The notes below the pieces were generated by a model. It was not told the DNA's origin. It ran no database searches and was given only the letters and a program-made list of their open reading frames with translations. Positions 30,534-38,929 of a stretch of DNA of 64,000 nucleotides are shown here, one piece after another. A program made the translations under genes and the position numbers. Origin of the DNA: Ktedonospora formicarum (GTDB lineage: Bacteria; Chloroflexota; Ktedonobacteria; Ktedonobacterales; Ktedonobacteraceae); assembly GCF_016587355.1 (NCBI RefSeq), contig NZ_BNJF01000012.1:1-64000 (forward strand). The letters run 5' to 3'. The first letter of the stretch is position 1. Each line of letters opens with the position of its first letter.

Positions 30534-30743
30534 CTAGGATTGCATTGTCACCATGATGATCACGCCTGCCATCGCGACCCACACGCACACAAAGCTCACG
30601 CATAATGGATAGCAGGACCGGCACAGACCAGACACCAAGCACCCGATGCACAACCACGCGAGCAGAATCACCCCTATGACAACGAGTTCGCCATCGTGCC
30701 ACGCATCCAACGTGTAGATCACCTGCCAGAACGGGATCATCAT
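30534..30743 (-). CDS. Small membrane protein, 69 residues
   Basis: AAGGAGGT nine bases before ATG 30743 fixes the start. The product has two hydrophobic segments (ELVVIGVILLAWLCIGCLV and LCVSFVCVWVAMAGVIIMV), probably two membrane helices. No family was recognised. Confidence 0.6.
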   Translation of the reverse strand: MMIPFWQVIYTLDAWHDGELVVIGVILLAWLCIGCLVSGLCRSCYPLCVSFVCVWVAMAGVIIMVTMQS

Positions 30744-30750
30744 GGTGCGT

Positions 30751-31557
30751 CTACCTCCTTTTTGCCGTGGCAAGATGGCCATGGTGCTGCTGCCAATGCG
30801 TGAAGGCCATGGGAAACTGATTCCAGGTTTGCCCATCCAGTTCACGACCTCCGCTCTTTGCCGTTCTCCCACCCCACTGCTTATGGAAAAAGGCAATCTC
30901 ACGCTCCTGGCAGCGGTCGCGGAGATCGCGCACCCAGTCTGGTTGGCAGGGTCGCGCGCCAGGCCCACTCTCGCCGCCAGTGATCACCCAGTGGATTCCC
31001 TCAAGATTGAGAGAGGGCAGCGGCCCCAGGAGGGGCTCACAGGATAAGAAGCGTACTGTGGCAGGCACCACTCGTAAAGCATCGGCACGTCGAACAACCT
31101 GGTCATTCTCAACGCTTACACCTAGCCAGACATTGCTCGGCCAATCGAGTGACGGGGCAAGCTTACGCAGACGCCCGGGGCGCTTGGTCAAGATCTGGAA
31201 CACATGCCAGTCGGCCGCACGCATTGCCTCGAAGACTTGGCGAATGTAGTCGTCGGGGATCTGGCTATGAAACAGGTCGCTCATCGAATTGACAAAGACG
31301 CGCATGGGTTTCTTCTGCCGCAGCGGCCATTGCAGACGCTCTGGCAAGAGCTGAATACGCGAGAAGGGCTGCGCGTACTGTTTGGGCATGGGCTTGCCTG
31401 TTGTCTCATACACCCCTCGATATTTCAGGTAAGCCGCATGCCGCTGATCATGGAGCGCGAAGGCATAGCAGTGGTCGCACCCACGCGTCACGCGGGTACA
31501 GCCAGTGGTTGGGTTCCAGCTCGCGTCTGTCCATTCAATCGCTGACTTACCGCTCAT
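30751..31557 (-). CDS. Phage Gp37/Gp68 family protein (DUF5131)
   Basis: The 268-residue protein begins IEWTDASWNPTTGCTRVTRG, then CDHCYA. This is the signature of the Gp37/Gp68 family, which has a radical-SAM-like cysteine arrangement (C-x7-C-x2-C). Further conserved parts are RVFVNSMSDLFH, QILTKRP and WVITGGESGPGARP. The family is common in phages and mobile elements; its biochemical role is not established. It overlaps the ASCH-domain gene by 4 bases. Confidence 0.88.
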   Translation of the reverse strand: MSGKSAIEWTDASWNPTTGCTRVTRGCDHCYAFALHDQRHAAYLKYRGVYETTGKPMPKQYAQPFSRIQLLPERLQWPLRQKKPMRVFVNSMSDLFHSQIPDDYIRQVFEAMRAADWHVFQILTKRPGRLRKLAPSLDWPSNVWLGVSVENDQVVRRADALRVVPATVRFLSCEPLLGPLPSLNLEGIHWVITGGESGPGARPCQPDWVRDLRDRCQEREIAFFHKQWGGRTAKSGGRELDGQTWNQFPMAFTHWQQHHGHLATAKRR

Positions 31558-32129
31558 CGCGTCACCTCCAGCTGGCTGCTCATCTGCTGCTGGATCTCAT
31601 CCCAGAATGGCGCGGGAGGGGTCCAGTTCCAGAGCCAGAGCGCCCCCTGCACAGGGATCGGGGTCTTCAAGGGATAGATCGCGCTGAAACGCCAGGCGTA
31701 GCGACCTGAAGTATAATCCCCAAAGGCGACCTCAGATGCATCGAGATTGGCGACAATCTGTTCAGTGCGTACAATCTCCTCCAGCATGCCAATGGCAAGC
31801 ACCTTGCCGACAGGAAACAATTTCCATGGGAACATGGTCTTCTCTCGGTAGTGCCCATGCTCCTTGAGCACCTTGGCGAATGCTGGCAACTCGCAAATGG
31901 CATCGAGCTGCTTGGGTAAGGTCTTCGCTGCGTGCAACGCAACCGGGCCACGGTACTGCGTGGTCCAGGAGCGTGTCTCGACCCCCTTGGCTCCATAGCG
32001 CATCAGGCTGCACCATGGCTCGGTCAGCGTCAGGGCTTTGAGGGTATCGCGCTGGAGGATCGAGGAGAGGAGCATGGTTGGCACCGGCTCCCTTTCCCCT
32101 CCTCTCTGCTGGAGCAGAGGATTAGTCAT
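31554..32129 (-). CDS. ASCH-domain protein
   Basis: The start at 32129 is preceded by AGGAGGAATT. Residues 30-60 carry the ASCH signature (KALTLTEPWCSLMRYGAKGV followed by ETRSW). A PUA-like fold continues to LWNWTPPAPF. ASCH proteins bind RNA or modified nucleotides, and some hydrolyse N4-acetylcytidine. Coupling to the Gp37/Gp68 gene through a 4-base overlap suggests a common job, possibly in nucleic-acid modification. Confidence 0.75.
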   Translation of the reverse strand: MTNPLLQQRGGEREPVPTMLLSSILQRDTLKALTLTEPWCSLMRYGAKGVETRSWTTQYRGPVALHAAKTLPKQLDAICELPAFAKVLKEHGHYREKTMFPWKLFPVGKVLAIGMLEEIVRTEQIVANLDASEVAFGDYTSGRYAWRFSAIYPLKTPIPVQGALWLWNWTPPAPFWDEIQQQMSSQLEVTR

Positions 32130-33420
32130 GGCGCAATTCCTCCTCGTGAGCTGAGTGGACATCAAGAGATGCGCTCTCCTGAGCCTCTGGTTGCACCAAT
32201 AATTGATTGCTCCAGGCATGCAAGAGGAGATAGACCTGGTCCTGATAGCGGAAGGAATCACCAGAAGCCAATGGGAATTGGCCATAGGGATAATCGAGCG
32301 CCCAGGTCTGGCGCGCTCCGCCTACATTGACGGTCCAGACAAAGGAACCTCTGCGCAAGAGACGCCCTGGCTGATCAAGGCGCAGGTCACGAATTTTCTC
32401 CTCAACTGTGTTAGGCGACCACTGATGCTGGTCGGCGATCTGACATGCAGCCGCGCCAACATCCTGGCGCACGTCTGAGTTGAGGGCATAGAATGCCTCG
32501 TCTAACTCTCGCAAACGGTCTTTCGTCCATAGAAACGGGTGCTCCGGCTCTGATTCGACACGTTCCGGAGCGCTCTCAATGAACCCCACCTTCTTGATGC
32601 TGCGTGCCTTCCGTGGCTTACCTCGTCGAGCCTCGGTCCGCGTAGGATGCGAAGCGGTTTCTAGCGTCGCAGATTCCTGCTGGGGCTCCTCACGGGATGT
32701 CTTCTGCTCTTCCACTGGCTGCGCCTGGTTTGCCTGGCGTTCCGGTTCCGGCTGCGACCTTCCTCCATCTGGAAGCGCAGGGCCCTCTCCTGGCATGCCT
32801 CCTTCAGCAAGCTTATGAATTGCATCGATGGGCATACTGTCAGTGGCTTGCACGGGAGCCAGCCAGGCGATCTGCTTCCCTCGCTCTCGTAACCACTGCA
32901 CAACAATAGCCGTCTCACAGCGCAACAGGGCAGCGATTGCGCGCACCTGAGCAGGTGCAACATTCGCGTCACACCGACCCAAAAGTTCTTCAGTAAATGG
33001 ATCCAGCCGTGGGCGAGGAAGCGAGAGTTGGTAGAGCGACTGCTCCAGGGGCTCACGAAGTTGTGTTTGGATTGTTTGAAACAGGGAGCGCCAGTGCCGT
33101 AAGCGATCCCAAAGCAGCATATTCTCAGCGATCAACTGACCAGCGTCGAAAGGTTGGGGTTGGACCTGCTCCCCACCAAATGCCCTCCAGAGCGCGTGAG
33201 GGGTGCAAGCGATGACTCCTGGGTGACCGACAAAACGGATTGAGTCTGGCTCCTCGCTCGACACCTCGATGCTATAGGGCAACCCATCGATAAGGAGACC
33301 ATCCGGTTGAAATTCGAGTCGCCGGAGCATATCACTACTATCGCGCAATTCCCAAACATAGTCATACATGTCCTGGCTAAGGATGGTTTCTTCCCAGGTG
33401 CGTATCTCTTGGCGCAACAT
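32122..33420 (-). CDS. Hypothetical protein with disordered linker and C-terminal DNA-binding-like part
   Basis: The 432-residue protein has a folded N-terminal part (residues 1-200). A Gln/Glu/Pro-rich linker follows (QPEPERQANQAQPVEEQK), then a basic patch (ARRGKPRKARSIKKVG). The C-terminal domain contains a helix-turn-helix-like segment (CQIADQHQWSPNTVEEKI). Binding to nucleic acid is possible. The start is the first ATG after the promoterless gap, and its ribosome site is weak. Confidence 0.5.
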   Translation of the reverse strand: MLRQEIRTWEETILSQDMYDYVWELRDSSDMLRRLEFQPDGLLIDGLPYSIEVSSEEPDSIRFVGHPGVIACTPHALWRAFGGEQVQPQPFDAGQLIAENMLLWDRLRHWRSLFQTIQTQLREPLEQSLYQLSLPRPRLDPFTEELLGRCDANVAPAQVRAIAALLRCETAIVVQWLRERGKQIAWLAPVQATDSMPIDAIHKLAEGGMPGEGPALPDGGRSQPEPERQANQAQPVEEQKTSREEPQQESATLETASHPTRTEARRGKPRKARSIKKVGFIESAPERVESEPEHPFLWTKDRLRELDEAFYALNSDVRQDVGAAACQIADQHQWSPNTVEEKIRDLRLDQPGRLLRRGSFVWTVNVGGARQTWALDYPYGQFPLASGDSFRYQDQVYLLLHAWSNQLLVQPEAQESASLDVHSAHEEELRHD

Positions 33421-33425
33421 CGTCG

Positions 33426-34049
33426 TTATTGTCCTTTCCGAGTCGTGAGAGCGGATTTTTTTCGCGCCCGGACGCGAGGTACCCAGGGGCACCAGGGCAA
33501 GATCGCAATCCAGATGAGGACGATCATTGTCACCAGAGCACTATAGCCTGCCGGGACCACAATCCAGGCCATAAGGGTGCAAACTCCACCAATACAGACA
33601 TTCAACAGGAAATCGCTCGGCTGCTGCTCTAATAAGGAAGGGGAGAGAATGATCGTGACCCAGGATCCTGTCAGAGCTATGGCAAGGATCGTCAAGACGA
33701 CCATGCGCGTTATCCACGGTGTCCCTACCTGCTCAGCCACCAGGAGCAACAGGGAGTCAGCCGCCAAGATGCAGAACAGCGTGGTGACGTGGAAGAGTAT
33801 CACATCAAAGAGCCGAGGCGTCGTCTGCACATCCAGAGCAGCAAGGTAATCCATGAAACCCGGCTTGAAATGGTTGAAAAGCAACCAGCAGATACCCAAG
33901 CCCCAGGAGACAATCGTTGCCAGGAGCCGCTCGGGAAGGGCTGCGGCATCAGGCTGTACCCCTGGAAGCCAGACAATACCGGGTAACTGAACAAAGCACC
34001 AGAAGGCCACAACGGCAATGGCCCATCGGCGACGTGTACTTCTGGTCAT
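33426..34049 (-). CDS. Membrane protein with about five transmembrane helices
   Basis: The 207 residues contain hydrophobic stretches at about 10-32, 42-60, 82-105, 115-135 and 150-190 (for example MVVLTILAIALTGSWVTIIL). A basic tail (RVRARKKSALTTRKGQ) ends the protein. It overlaps the upstream gene by 4 bases. No family was recognised. Confidence 0.6.
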   Translation of the reverse strand: MTRSTRRRWAIAVVAFWCFVQLPGIVWLPGVQPDAAALPERLLATIVSWGLGICWLLFNHFKPGFMDYLAALDVQTTPRLFDVILFHVTTLFCILAADSLLLLVAEQVGTPWITRMVVLTILAIALTGSWVTIILSPSLLEQQPSDFLLNVCIGGVCTLMAWIVVPAGYSALVTMIVLIWIAILPWCPWVPRVRARKKSALTTRKGQ

Positions 34050-34489
34050 GATCGCGCCCCTCTTTTCTCCACCACGCTGAAGAGAAATGCCTCACGAAAA
34101 CTCGCATGCACTTCGCTCCATGTCGGGCGCTCCTCAAGCTGCTGATAACTCTTCGAGGCAACATACGTTCGCGCTGCCTGCTCAGCCACCTTCAGACGCT
34201 GACGCATACTGGACTGATGCGACACTGCGACCCGCTTTGATCGTCGAGCCAGAGAAAAGAGATAGGCGGCTGCAGCGATCTGGGCATGCAACGCCACACT
34301 GGTATGTGTCTGCTTCTTGCGCACCTGTTGAAGCTGTATCTCAAATGTTCGTTTGGAGCGTTTAATCGCTTGCTGGGTAGCGCGCTGTTCATCTTGAATC
34401 ATTCTCTCAATCAGAGGGCGTAGTTCCTCTGTTCGCTGCTGGTGTTGTCGCTGTTTCCATACCAGGAAGCGCCTTATCAGCGATAGCAT
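34046..34489 (-). CDS. Small basic helical protein, paralogue 1
   Basis: The start at 34489 has AAGGAGG upstream. The 147-residue protein opens MLSLIRRFLVWKQRQHQQR and is highly helical and basic. Its N-terminus matches the pattern of the next two genes (a hydrophobic start, an aromatic-Lys-Gln motif, then a coiled coil), suggesting tandem duplication. Confidence 0.55.
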   Translation of the reverse strand: MLSLIRRFLVWKQRQHQQRTEELRPLIERMIQDEQRATQQAIKRSKRTFEIQLQQVRKKQTHTSVALHAQIAAAAYLFSLARRSKRVAVSHQSSMRQRLKVAEQAARTYVASKSYQQLEERPTWSEVHASFREAFLFSVVEKRGARS

Positions 34490-34854
34490 GACTTCCCTCC
34501 TTCTCTCTCCTCGATCAGGGCATAGATAAATGCGGCCTGGAAGAGTGCTTGAACCTTTTTCGTCCCAAGCCGCTCTATGACTTGTGGAAAATGATCTGCA
34601 AATTCTTGCTCTTCCCGGCTTGCCTTCTCGCGAAACTCGCTCGTCTGCTGCCACTGTGACTGAGCAGCACAACCAGGTGGGAAGAGCGGCAACAGAACTA
34701 ATGCAACTTTGTAGGCGTACTCCGTTACTCCATGCTCCAATTCTTTGGTCAATGCCTGCTCGGTCTGCTCCAGTAGCTTTTGCCAGATTTTTTCTCTTTG
34801 TCGTGCTTGCCGACGCTGCTTCCAAAGCTGGAAGCGTGTGAAAAAGCGAAGCAT
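34477..34854 (-). CDS. Small basic helical protein, paralogue 2
   Basis: The 125-residue protein opens MLRFFTRFQLWKQRRQARQR, like its neighbour. The C-terminal half (FPQVIERLGTKKVQALFQAA) resembles the end of paralogue 1 (SFREAFLFSVVE). The ribosome site is GGGAGG. It overlaps the downstream gene by 13 bases. Confidence 0.55.
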   Translation of the reverse strand: MLRFFTRFQLWKQRRQARQREKIWQKLLEQTEQALTKELEHGVTEYAYKVALVLLPLFPPGCAAQSQWQQTSEFREKASREEQEFADHFPQVIERLGTKKVQALFQAAFIYALIEEREGGKSCYR

Positions 34855-34860
34855 GGTAGT

Positions 34861-35235
34861 CTACCCCCTCCCTTTCCTTGGCAAGATGGCGCGAAACTCG
34901 CGCTTGAAGATCTCCTCAATGCGTTGCATCCCAACCACCTGAAGGACTTCGCGCTGCCGCGGAGTCCCATAGCGCAGCGTATGGGCGTAATCCTGGGCCG
35001 CCAGACGTGCCTGCTGCTGCACACGGGGCAAGGATGGGCCAAGCCTGTCATGGGCAAGTCCCTGACGGCAAGCTTCAGCGGCGCGACGAGCCTTTGGCAC
35101 AACGCTACCCTGCTCTAGTTGGTCCCGATGCTCGTTCTGAAAAAACTGTTCGAGTTCAGCGCGAGCCTCTCGCTCCAAACGAGGATATTGACTGCGCTCC
35201 CAGGCCGTGCGTAGCACATTCTTGATCCAGATCAT
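34861..35235 (-). CDS. Small basic helical protein, paralogue 3
   Basis: The 124-residue protein opens MIWIKNVLRTAWERSQYPRL. It is Arg/Gln/Glu-rich with heptad-like spacing and ends in a segment resembling the other two (VVGMQRIEEIFKREFRAIL). The start at 35235 is preceded by GAGGTGG. Confidence 0.5.
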   Translation of the reverse strand: MIWIKNVLRTAWERSQYPRLEREARAELEQFFQNEHRDQLEQGSVVPKARRAAEACRQGLAHDRLGPSLPRVQQQARLAAQDYAHTLRYGTPRQREVLQVVGMQRIEEIFKREFRAILPRKGRG

Positions 35236-35711
35236 TGCCACCACCTCACAAGATCTTGCAGGTCGGCGGCGTGCCGCAACGGAAACTGTTCGAGGACATG
35301 GGCAATGATCTGCTGATGATCAAATGCCAGGGGCGGCAAATGCTGAACGGCATGCCAGGTTGCAGCCGCAGCGTCATCTCCTGCCTGCGTCATCTCTTCG
35401 GAGCGCTCTCGGCTGATCAGGCCAAGATAACTCACGCTCACATAGCGCCCCCGCGGATCACGACTTGGCGTGCTAAACACATGGATCTGTTCCAATGAGA
35501 TTCCTGTGATCCCTGTTTCCTCCGCAAGCTCGCGAGACGCGGCCTCGTCAACGGATTCTCCCTCGTTCACTTTCCCGCCGGGAAGCGCGTACATCCCGGC
35601 AAATGGGGGTCGGCCGCGCTGAATGAGAAGAATCTCACAACCTTGCTCTCCGGGGCGCAAAAGCACCATGTCTGCGGTCAATATGACCTGTGCTGGGGTT
35701 GGTTTCTGCAT
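35232..35711 (-). CDS. NUDIX hydrolase
   Basis: Residues 41-63 match the Nudix box (GG-x-VNEGES-x6-RELAEETGI) that binds metal and hydrolyses nucleoside diphosphate derivatives. The start at 35711 follows AAAGGA. At 159 residues it is a typical single-domain member; the substrate is unknown. It overlaps the downstream gene by 4 bases. Confidence 0.9.
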   Translation of the reverse strand: MQKPTPAQVILTADMVLLRPGEQGCEILLIQRGRPPFAGMYALPGGKVNEGESVDEAASRELAEETGITGISLEQIHVFSTPSRDPRGRYVSVSYLGLISRERSEEMTQAGDDAAAATWHAVQHLPPLAFDHQQIIAHVLEQFPLRHAADLQDLVRWWQ

Positions 35712-35755
35712 CCATTTGATCCTTTCTGGGCAACCTCTCGGCTGCCCATCTGCTG

Positions 35756-35980
35756 TCAACGTCCTGGCTGACTGAGATACTGTTGCAGATCGCCGACGAC
35801 CTCCTGGGCGAAACGGCGGGTAAACTGCTGCCGTTGCTGCGCTTCCTGGCGGGCTTCCTCATCATCGTTGGTTGCCTCATCCAGCGATGACGCAGAAGGG
35901 AGTCCCTGGAGCTGGGCATGCAGCTGCGAGAGTTTGCGCATCAGATCCTGTACAGATCCAGATACAACTGACTGTTTCAT
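35756..35980 (-). CDS. Small acidic/Gln-rich protein, 74 residues
   Basis: The product is helical and Gln-rich (EARQEAQQRQQFTRRFAQEV). It overlaps the HNH gene by 4 bases, which supports translation. No function was recognised. Confidence 0.5.
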   Translation of the reverse strand: MKQSVVSGSVQDLMRKLSQLHAQLQGLPSASSLDEATNDDEEARQEAQQRQQFTRRFAQEVVGDLQQYLSQPGR

Positions 35981-36438
35981 GACTGATCTCCTTGGTGTTG
36001 GCGTAAGTGATAGATGGCGTCAGCGACGGCATTGATCGCCGAGGTGGCATGGCCGGCAAGATCGTCAACCTGCCAGGCATACCCTCTCTCGGTCTCCTGG
36101 ATCTGGAGACCAGCAACCCCCATAGCCTTGATCAGGCGATCCGTGGTCGTGAGGCGATATCCTCGCCGACGGGATGTTTTACGTGTCTGCGCTTCCGCCT
36201 GCCGGTCCATGCGCATATGGCAAGATGGGCAGAGAGCGCGAAGATTGCTCAGGCGGCGATCTCGGGGAGAATCCCCAAGATGCGCGGCATGCAGGTAGAG
36301 GATGTAGCGGCGACCGGTGTGCCGACTGGTCGCGAGGGTGCCATCCGTCACCCTACATATTTCGCAAGAACTATGTGCTCGCTCGATCACGGCTGCGCGG
36401 ATCTCGGGCCAGTTTCGCGGATAGAGCTTTCTATCCAT
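35977..36438 (-). CDS. HNH-type endonuclease-like protein
   Basis: The start at 36438 has AAGGGGAG upstream. The 153-residue protein carries two zinc-binding pairs (CEICRVT and CPSCHMRMD) around a YLHAAHLGD motif and RLSNLRALCPSCH. That is the pattern of HNH nucleases with the HNH histidines in HAAH and SNLRALCPSCH. Such small nucleases are common in phages and mobile elements. Confidence 0.78.
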   Translation of the reverse strand: MDRKLYPRNWPEIRAAVIERAHSSCEICRVTDGTLATSRHTGRRYILYLHAAHLGDSPRDRRLSNLRALCPSCHMRMDRQAEAQTRKTSRRRGYRLTTTDRLIKAMGVAGLQIQETERGYAWQVDDLAGHATSAINAVADAIYHLRQHQGDQS

Positions 36439-36652
36439 GCCACTCCCCTTTCTCGAACCGCTCAGCCTGATGCAGTCGTCGTAAGAGCAGGTGGATCCGC
36501 CGATCCAGGCGCTGGAGCTGCCAGTCCACCCGTGTTTTGCCCCGAAGGGTATGGCTCCTGCGTGCGCCTCGACGGGCACGCTTGAGAATGCGTTTGTATC
36601 GCGTCAATTGCGCCAGAATAATGCGAAAATTTCTAGATGTGGAATTTATCAT
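36431..36652 (-). CDS. Small highly basic protein, 73 residues
   Basis: About one third of residues are Arg or Lys (RILKRARRGARRSHTLRG), suggesting nucleic-acid binding. It overlaps both neighbours by a few bases. Confidence 0.5.
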   Translation of the reverse strand: MINSTSRNFRIILAQLTRYKRILKRARRGARRSHTLRGKTRVDWQLQRLDRRIHLLLRRLHQAERFEKGEWHG

Positions 36653-36972
36653 TTAAGCATGGCCTCTCTAGGTGTGCTGGCCTCAATCGGCGGCGCGAGA
36701 GATCGCTGGCGCTCATACTCAGCCAGGGCAACGGCCGCCAGGTCCACGCGAGTCTCTCGCTCGTCGGCACGCCAGTCTCGTGTGGTATGAGTCCGGCTCA
36801 GGGCTGGCACGACCGACCAGCGGAGGCGATAATAGCACCTCCAGATCCATCCCCTCCGGCGAGGCAGCTGCCTCACCAGAGAGAAAAGCACGACCAACAG
36901 CGCAGCAATGAGCAGTAGCGAAAAGAGCGCCCATAGCAACAAGAGCTGGCAGAGGATGGCAGTGCAGTTCAT
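36649..36972 (-). CDS. Single-pass membrane protein with basic tail, 107 residues
   Basis: An N-terminal hydrophobic segment (residues 5-33, LLLLWALFSLLLIAALLVVL) is followed by a soluble Arg-rich domain. Overlap with both neighbours implies coupled translation. Confidence 0.55.
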   Translation of the reverse strand: MNCTAILCQLLLLWALFSLLLIAALLVVLFSLVRQLPRRRGWIWRCYYRLRWSVVPALSRTHTTRDWRADERETRVDLAAVALAEYERQRSLAPPIEASTPREAMLK

Positions 36973-37232
36973 GCAACACCTTCTTCCCGTAGAGCCCTAC
37001 GCGCTCGGCGCGCCTGCATCTGGGCTTGGAGCTGCAATCCCACCTGCGCCTGGATAATCTCCTCCAGCGATGCCTCAATGCCATAGCGCTCTTGCATGGC
37101 CTGGATGAGTGAGGCGACATCCGAAAGGGTAACGGCACGGACCTGCTGGCTCGCCGACCCGGTTGCGGTGCTCATCAGGAGCTGGACCTGCTGGAGCTCC
37201 TGCATGGTACTGGTGGGAAGGAGGGTCATCAT
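36969..37232 (-). CDS. Small helical protein, 87 residues
   Basis: The sequence has helical, Gln-rich segments (EEIIQAQVGLQLQAQMQARR) and no known motif. It overlaps the lysozyme-like gene by 4 bases. Confidence 0.5.
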   Translation of the reverse strand: MMTLLPTSTMQELQQVQLLMSTATGSASQQVRAVTLSDVASLIQAMQERYGIEASLEEIIQAQVGLQLQAQMQARRARRALREEGVA

Positions 37233-37861
37233 GCCACCACCTTTCCGCTGCGCCAGGTCTCCACCGTCCGAATCACAATCTGGATATAGCCATCAGGATC
37301 ATTGCTATCTGCTTTGGGAGCATACACCTGGATAATCTGCTCGATGGTGGTGCAGTTATGGCCGACAATCCCCTGGGTGACCCGGCCCTCCACATAGCCA
37401 TACCGAATCAAGCGATACCAACGCTCCATTCCCTCTGCCCAGGACCCCATGCGAGCAAACCCCTGATCGCAGGCAAGCCCCTCCATACAGCGAATATTGC
37501 CAGGATTAAGCGTCTCCTGAGCAAGTGGGCTCTTGCCAAGGGCACTTTCATGGAGCCAGATCGCCAGCGCGTAGTCAGAGGAGATCGTATATTTGCGCCC
37601 GAGGTCATAGACCAGTTGCCCCTGACCCGCAAGTGGAGACCCATACGCCGCCAGGATCGCGTTCAGCTGCAGAACCGTTAGCTGTGGATCACCCACAATG
37701 CTGTGCTGCCGAGATTGATTGGCAGGCTCATCATGGCGTTGAGATCCCTGAGCGCTTGTCGTGGGAACCGGGCGAGCAAAAGTCAGCGCGCCACTTGCGA
37801 CGACCAGCCAGGCAACAACAATCAGGATCCCAATGAGGCAGTAGCGGAATGTATTGCTCAT
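37229..37861 (-). CDS. Membrane-anchored lysozyme/transglycosylase-like protein
   Basis: The start at 37861 follows AAGGAGG. The 210-residue protein has an N-terminal membrane anchor (IGILIVVAWLVVASGALTF). Its exterior domain has a putative catalytic glutamate in ALAIWLHESALGKSPLAQ and NPGNIRC. This is the glucosaminidase/lysozyme-like arrangement of peptidoglycan hydrolases used to open cell walls for large assemblies. It is immediately coupled to the C39-type peptidase gene. Confidence 0.7.
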   Translation of the reverse strand: MSNTFRYCLIGILIVVAWLVVASGALTFARPVPTTSAQGSQRHDEPANQSRQHSIVGDPQLTVLQLNAILAAYGSPLAGQGQLVYDLGRKYTISSDYALAIWLHESALGKSPLAQETLNPGNIRCMEGLACDQGFARMGSWAEGMERWYRLIRYGYVEGRVTQGIVGHNCTTIEQIIQVYAPKADSNDPDGYIQIVIRTVETWRSGKVVA

Positions 37862-38538
37862 TGCTGGCCTCCTTCTGCGGGGGTGAGGACGACCGCAAAG
37901 CCGCGCCAGTAGTTTGTAAAAGCGGCAGTACTGAGGGAATACCAATTCCGACTGGATGAATCGATAAGCTGGACTTGCTGCGCATCGCCACCAGTAACGA
38001 CGAGGAGATGTCCACCCGCTAATGTCTCAGGAGGGAATCCTACAATCACCGGGAGCCCTTTGTTCGCGACCTCCACCAGGCCAGCGACGGAGGTGTGTAA
38101 CCAGGTAGTCTTCAGGTGGAATTTCGCGACCGTCCGGTCGATGCCAGCCGGTTCGAGCAGGCCCAGTTCTGGCGTAATGGCATGGACCGCAACCTCTTGG
38201 GCGAGGATATCCGTGATACGATAGCGCTGCTCACTGCCCCTGGCAGCATTGAAGGCGTTGATGACTTCGGTCATGGCTGCCGTTGAGCAGGCCGAGTACG
38301 CCCAGGTGTCATATTCTTGCTGGGACGCATACTGCGCACGAGCGAGCTGATCGATGCGCTCAATCACGCGCGACACCTGGTGCGTCGTTGGCATCTGCTT
38401 CGTGGTCAATGATTTTGATGAGCCGTTGCCCGCGGCTCTGGCGGACGAGGATGACGGCTTGGCCTGGCTCAGATTATAGGTACCAATAGCGCCAAGCACG
38501 AGAAGGAGCAAAACCGCGTAAAGCATGATTTTTTTCAC
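37858..38538 (-). CDS. Secreted C39-type (papain-fold) cysteine peptidase
   Basis: The 226-residue protein has a membrane anchor or signal (MLYAVLLLLVLGAIGTYNL). A papain-like domain follows with the cysteine in WAYSACSTAAMTEVI, the histidine in GGHLLVVTGG and the Asp/Asn in LIDSSSRNWYS. C39-like peptidases cleave leader peptides or surface proteins. Position next to a peptidoglycan hydrolase points to a cell-surface role. Confidence 0.72.
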   Translation of the reverse strand: MKKIMLYAVLLLLVLGAIGTYNLSQAKPSSSSARAAGNGSSKSLTTKQMPTTHQVSRVIERIDQLARAQYASQQEYDTWAYSACSTAAMTEVINAFNAARGSEQRYRITDILAQEVAVHAITPELGLLEPAGIDRTVAKFHLKTTWLHTSVAGLVEVANKGLPVIVGFPPETLAGGHLLVVTGGDAQQVQLIDSSSRNWYSLSTAAFTNYWRGFAVVLTPAEGGQQ

Positions 38539-38556
38539 AAAAGACCTCCCCAGCGC

Positions 38557-38598
38557 GAGGTCTGTGTGTTATACTAGGTAGATACACACGCAGACCTC
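38557..38598 (-). promoter_or_regulatory. Leader hairpin upstream of the C39-type peptidase gene
   Basis: GAGGTCTGTGTGT pairs with ACACACGCAGACCTC with one bulge and a 14-base loop. It ends 18 bp before the gene start. It may regulate read-through or mRNA stability. Confidence 0.4.
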
Positions 38599-38710
38599 TG
38601 CGGCAGATGGCGCGCTTTCCTGCTTGTCAAGTTTCCGAGGCTTTGGTGGCAGGGATCGCGCTTTCCTGTGCTCTCAACAGACCGGACACCAGGGTTCTCA
38701 CCTACAAGAG

Positions 38711-38908
38711 CTACATGCAATACTGGATGAAACAGTGGGAACAATACGTCTGACGACTTCCAAGCCGATCCACTTTGGCACACTTTCCGCATAACTTCGC
38801 GCCACATTTGCAGCAGGTATGAACTGCATGATTGCGACCGCCGCAGTTAAAAAGACCCGTACTCTCGCACTTGTCTCCCTGGCGCTGCTTGCTTCCAAAC
38901 AAGCTCAT
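38711..38908 (-). CDS. Small B-box-like double zinc-ribbon protein, 65 residues
   Basis: AAGGAGGT precedes the ATG. Cysteine pairs HTCCKCGAKLCGKCAKV and TYCSHCFIQYC give two zinc sites in a B-box-like order. A role in protein or nucleic-acid binding is possible. Confidence 0.6.
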   Translation of the reverse strand: MSLFGSKQRQGDKCESTGLFNCGGRNHAVHTCCKCGAKLCGKCAKVDRLGSRQTYCSHCFIQYCM

Positions 38909-38929
38909 GGACGAGACCTCCTTTTGCCG

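Noticed and set aside
31932..32330. Plus-strand open frame inside the 31-33 kb minus-strand cluster
   Set aside because: It is antisense to the ASCH and neighbouring genes, which have good ribosome sites and coupling.
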